Shown: positions 63,255-64,000 of the stretch, one piece after another | Layout of the letters: each line of letters starts with the position of its first letter | How positions within the stretch are numbered: the first letter of the stretch is position 1 | NCBI GenBank assembly: GCA_000179315.1 | Contig: ADZZ01000278.1 | Coordinates: 98,884-162,883 of the forward strand | Direction of reading: 5' to 3' | Source: a delta proteobacterium NaphS2 | GTDB taxonomy: Bacteria; Desulfobacterota; DSM-4660; Desulfatiglandales; Desulfatiglandaceae | DNA length: 64,000 bases | The notes under the pieces: model-generated | Databases searched by the model: none | What the model saw: the letters and a program-made list of their open reading frames with translations, nothing else | What the model was told of the DNA's origin: nothing | Made by a program: the position numbers and the translations under genes

Positions 63255-64000
63255 GGGTTTTGTGGATCGCGCCGAACCCCGATCCGGGCATCCGTATCTT
63301 TTGGCAGCTTTGGGCATCTGATGGTGATGAAATCGTCGACAGCATTGACATGGGTAACATTGGTCCGAAGGGTTTTGATACAAAGCCCCTGCTTTTCCAG
63401 TTCGTCATTTACACCGAACAAAATGGCTGTGTTTCTTTGCCCTACCGGTATGTCGTCATCTGAGAAAGCCAGCTTGCAGGCAAAGAGCTCAACTTTGGGC
63501 CGTTTGATTTCCTTTCCCTTTTTGTCTTTTTCAGGGAACCTTTCAGAAGGACAGGGGGCGTAGACTCTGATTTCAGTCCCCAAATTATTTTCGTTTATTT
63601 TGTTCAGGCGGTAAAGGATGCGTTTTTTGACCCTGTCGATAATATTTTCAACCGTGATGGCCTCACACTGATGACAGAAATACGTACATCCCTTGTAGCG
63701 TGCCCACGTGGGATAAAGGGTGCCATCATGTGCCAGGATGTTATAAGTGATCATCTGGAGTTTACGGAAAATATCAACCAGGACATGAAAGATCTCTATG
63801 TACAGGTTTTCTCCCAGCCTTGCCCTGAAATTGGAAAAGGTTCCTTCGCAGGGGATTCTTTCGGAAAATCCGGCATAGTCGCGATAGACCAGTCCCCGCT
63901 CCGGGTCTCGAACGACCTTCAAGAATTGACTCATATACTGAAAGCCATCCACATATCTGAACAAGTCGGTGAGAAAGATACTTGGGGGATCATAACAGGG
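63255..64000 (-). pseudogene. N-terminal half of the IS element 3 transposase (cut by window edge)
   Basis: Continues the frame of 59728-60550 upstream of the insertion: YDPPSIFLTDLFRYVDGFQ at the window edge, IPCEGTFSNFRARLGENLY, HDGTLYPTWARYKGCTYFC and IGVRRDPQNPDK just before the break. More diverged from elements 1 and 2 than they are from each other. The start codon lies outside the window. Confidence 0.85.

Larger units (their letters stand above)
59448..64000 (-). mobile_element. outer IS element 3, interrupted, runs past the window end
   Basis: The left end GAGGCGATTGAAGAGAGCGA differs at 2 of 20 positions from the ends of IS elements 1 and 2. Its transposase gene is split by IS element 2. 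The right end is outside the window. 59448-59727 is the non-coding left end. Confidence 0.7.

Noticed and set aside
63013..63321. Plus-strand frame at the right end of IS element 2 that has a partly similar counterpart split by the intron in element 1
   Set aside because: Runs out through the terminal repeat, no ribosome-binding site and low similarity; more likely conserved IS end sequence than a gene.

Overview
The window looks like the chromosome of a Gram-negative, anaerobic Desulfobacterota-type bacterium. This is inferred from a complete Arn lipid A modification operon, a branched-chain amino acid ABC operon followed by a DUF4405 membrane protein, the I-C-like CRISPR repeat, and a very heavy load of insertion sequences and toxin-antitoxin (TA) modules. 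No rRNA or tRNA gene was seen, so the taxonomic call is tentative.

The left part, 1-23 kb, is mostly ordinary housekeeping DNA. A broken ISKra4-type transposase end and a stand-alone SIR2-domain protein come first. They are followed by an exported thioredoxin-like/peroxiredoxin pair, a divergent ADP-ribosylglycohydrolase-fold protein and a GAF protein. A livKHMGF-type uptake operon (5.5-10.4 kb), a DUF4405 protein, an HD phosphohydrolase and a large secreted beta-helix protein follow. A compact six-gene arn operon (arnE-B-C-A-D-T order, 15.7-23.0 kb) then makes and attaches 4-amino-4-deoxy-L-arabinose to lipid A.

At 23-35 kb lies a type I-C-like CRISPR-Cas locus on the minus strand: cas5-cas8-cas7-cas3-[IS630]-fic-cas4-cas1-cas2-leader-array. 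The array has 15 intact 32-bp repeats plus one truncated distal repeat that is fused to a gspF fragment. A Fic AMP-transferase gene overlaps cas4 by 4 nt, cas3 sits between the effector and adaptation genes, and the cas 5' UTR carries an 11-nt copy of the crRNA handle sequence.

At 35-40 kb are two nearly identical 2454-bp IS91-like elements in direct orientation. Each has a tyrosine recombinase gene whose catalytic end lies in another frame after an A9 run, and a hairpin that can hide its ribosome-binding site. At 40-46 kb are a VIT/VWA protein with a MerR regulator and a hybrid histidine kinase.

At 46-64 kb is an accessory island: six toxin-antitoxin modules, REP-associated (RAYT) transposases with scattered copies of their 3' tails and a 15-bp motif, and three related IS elements with GAGCC... 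ends. One of these IS elements is split by a group II intron; another has inserted into the third with a clean 6-bp target duplication. The second element preserves the uninterrupted intron site, which fixes the intron ends to the base.
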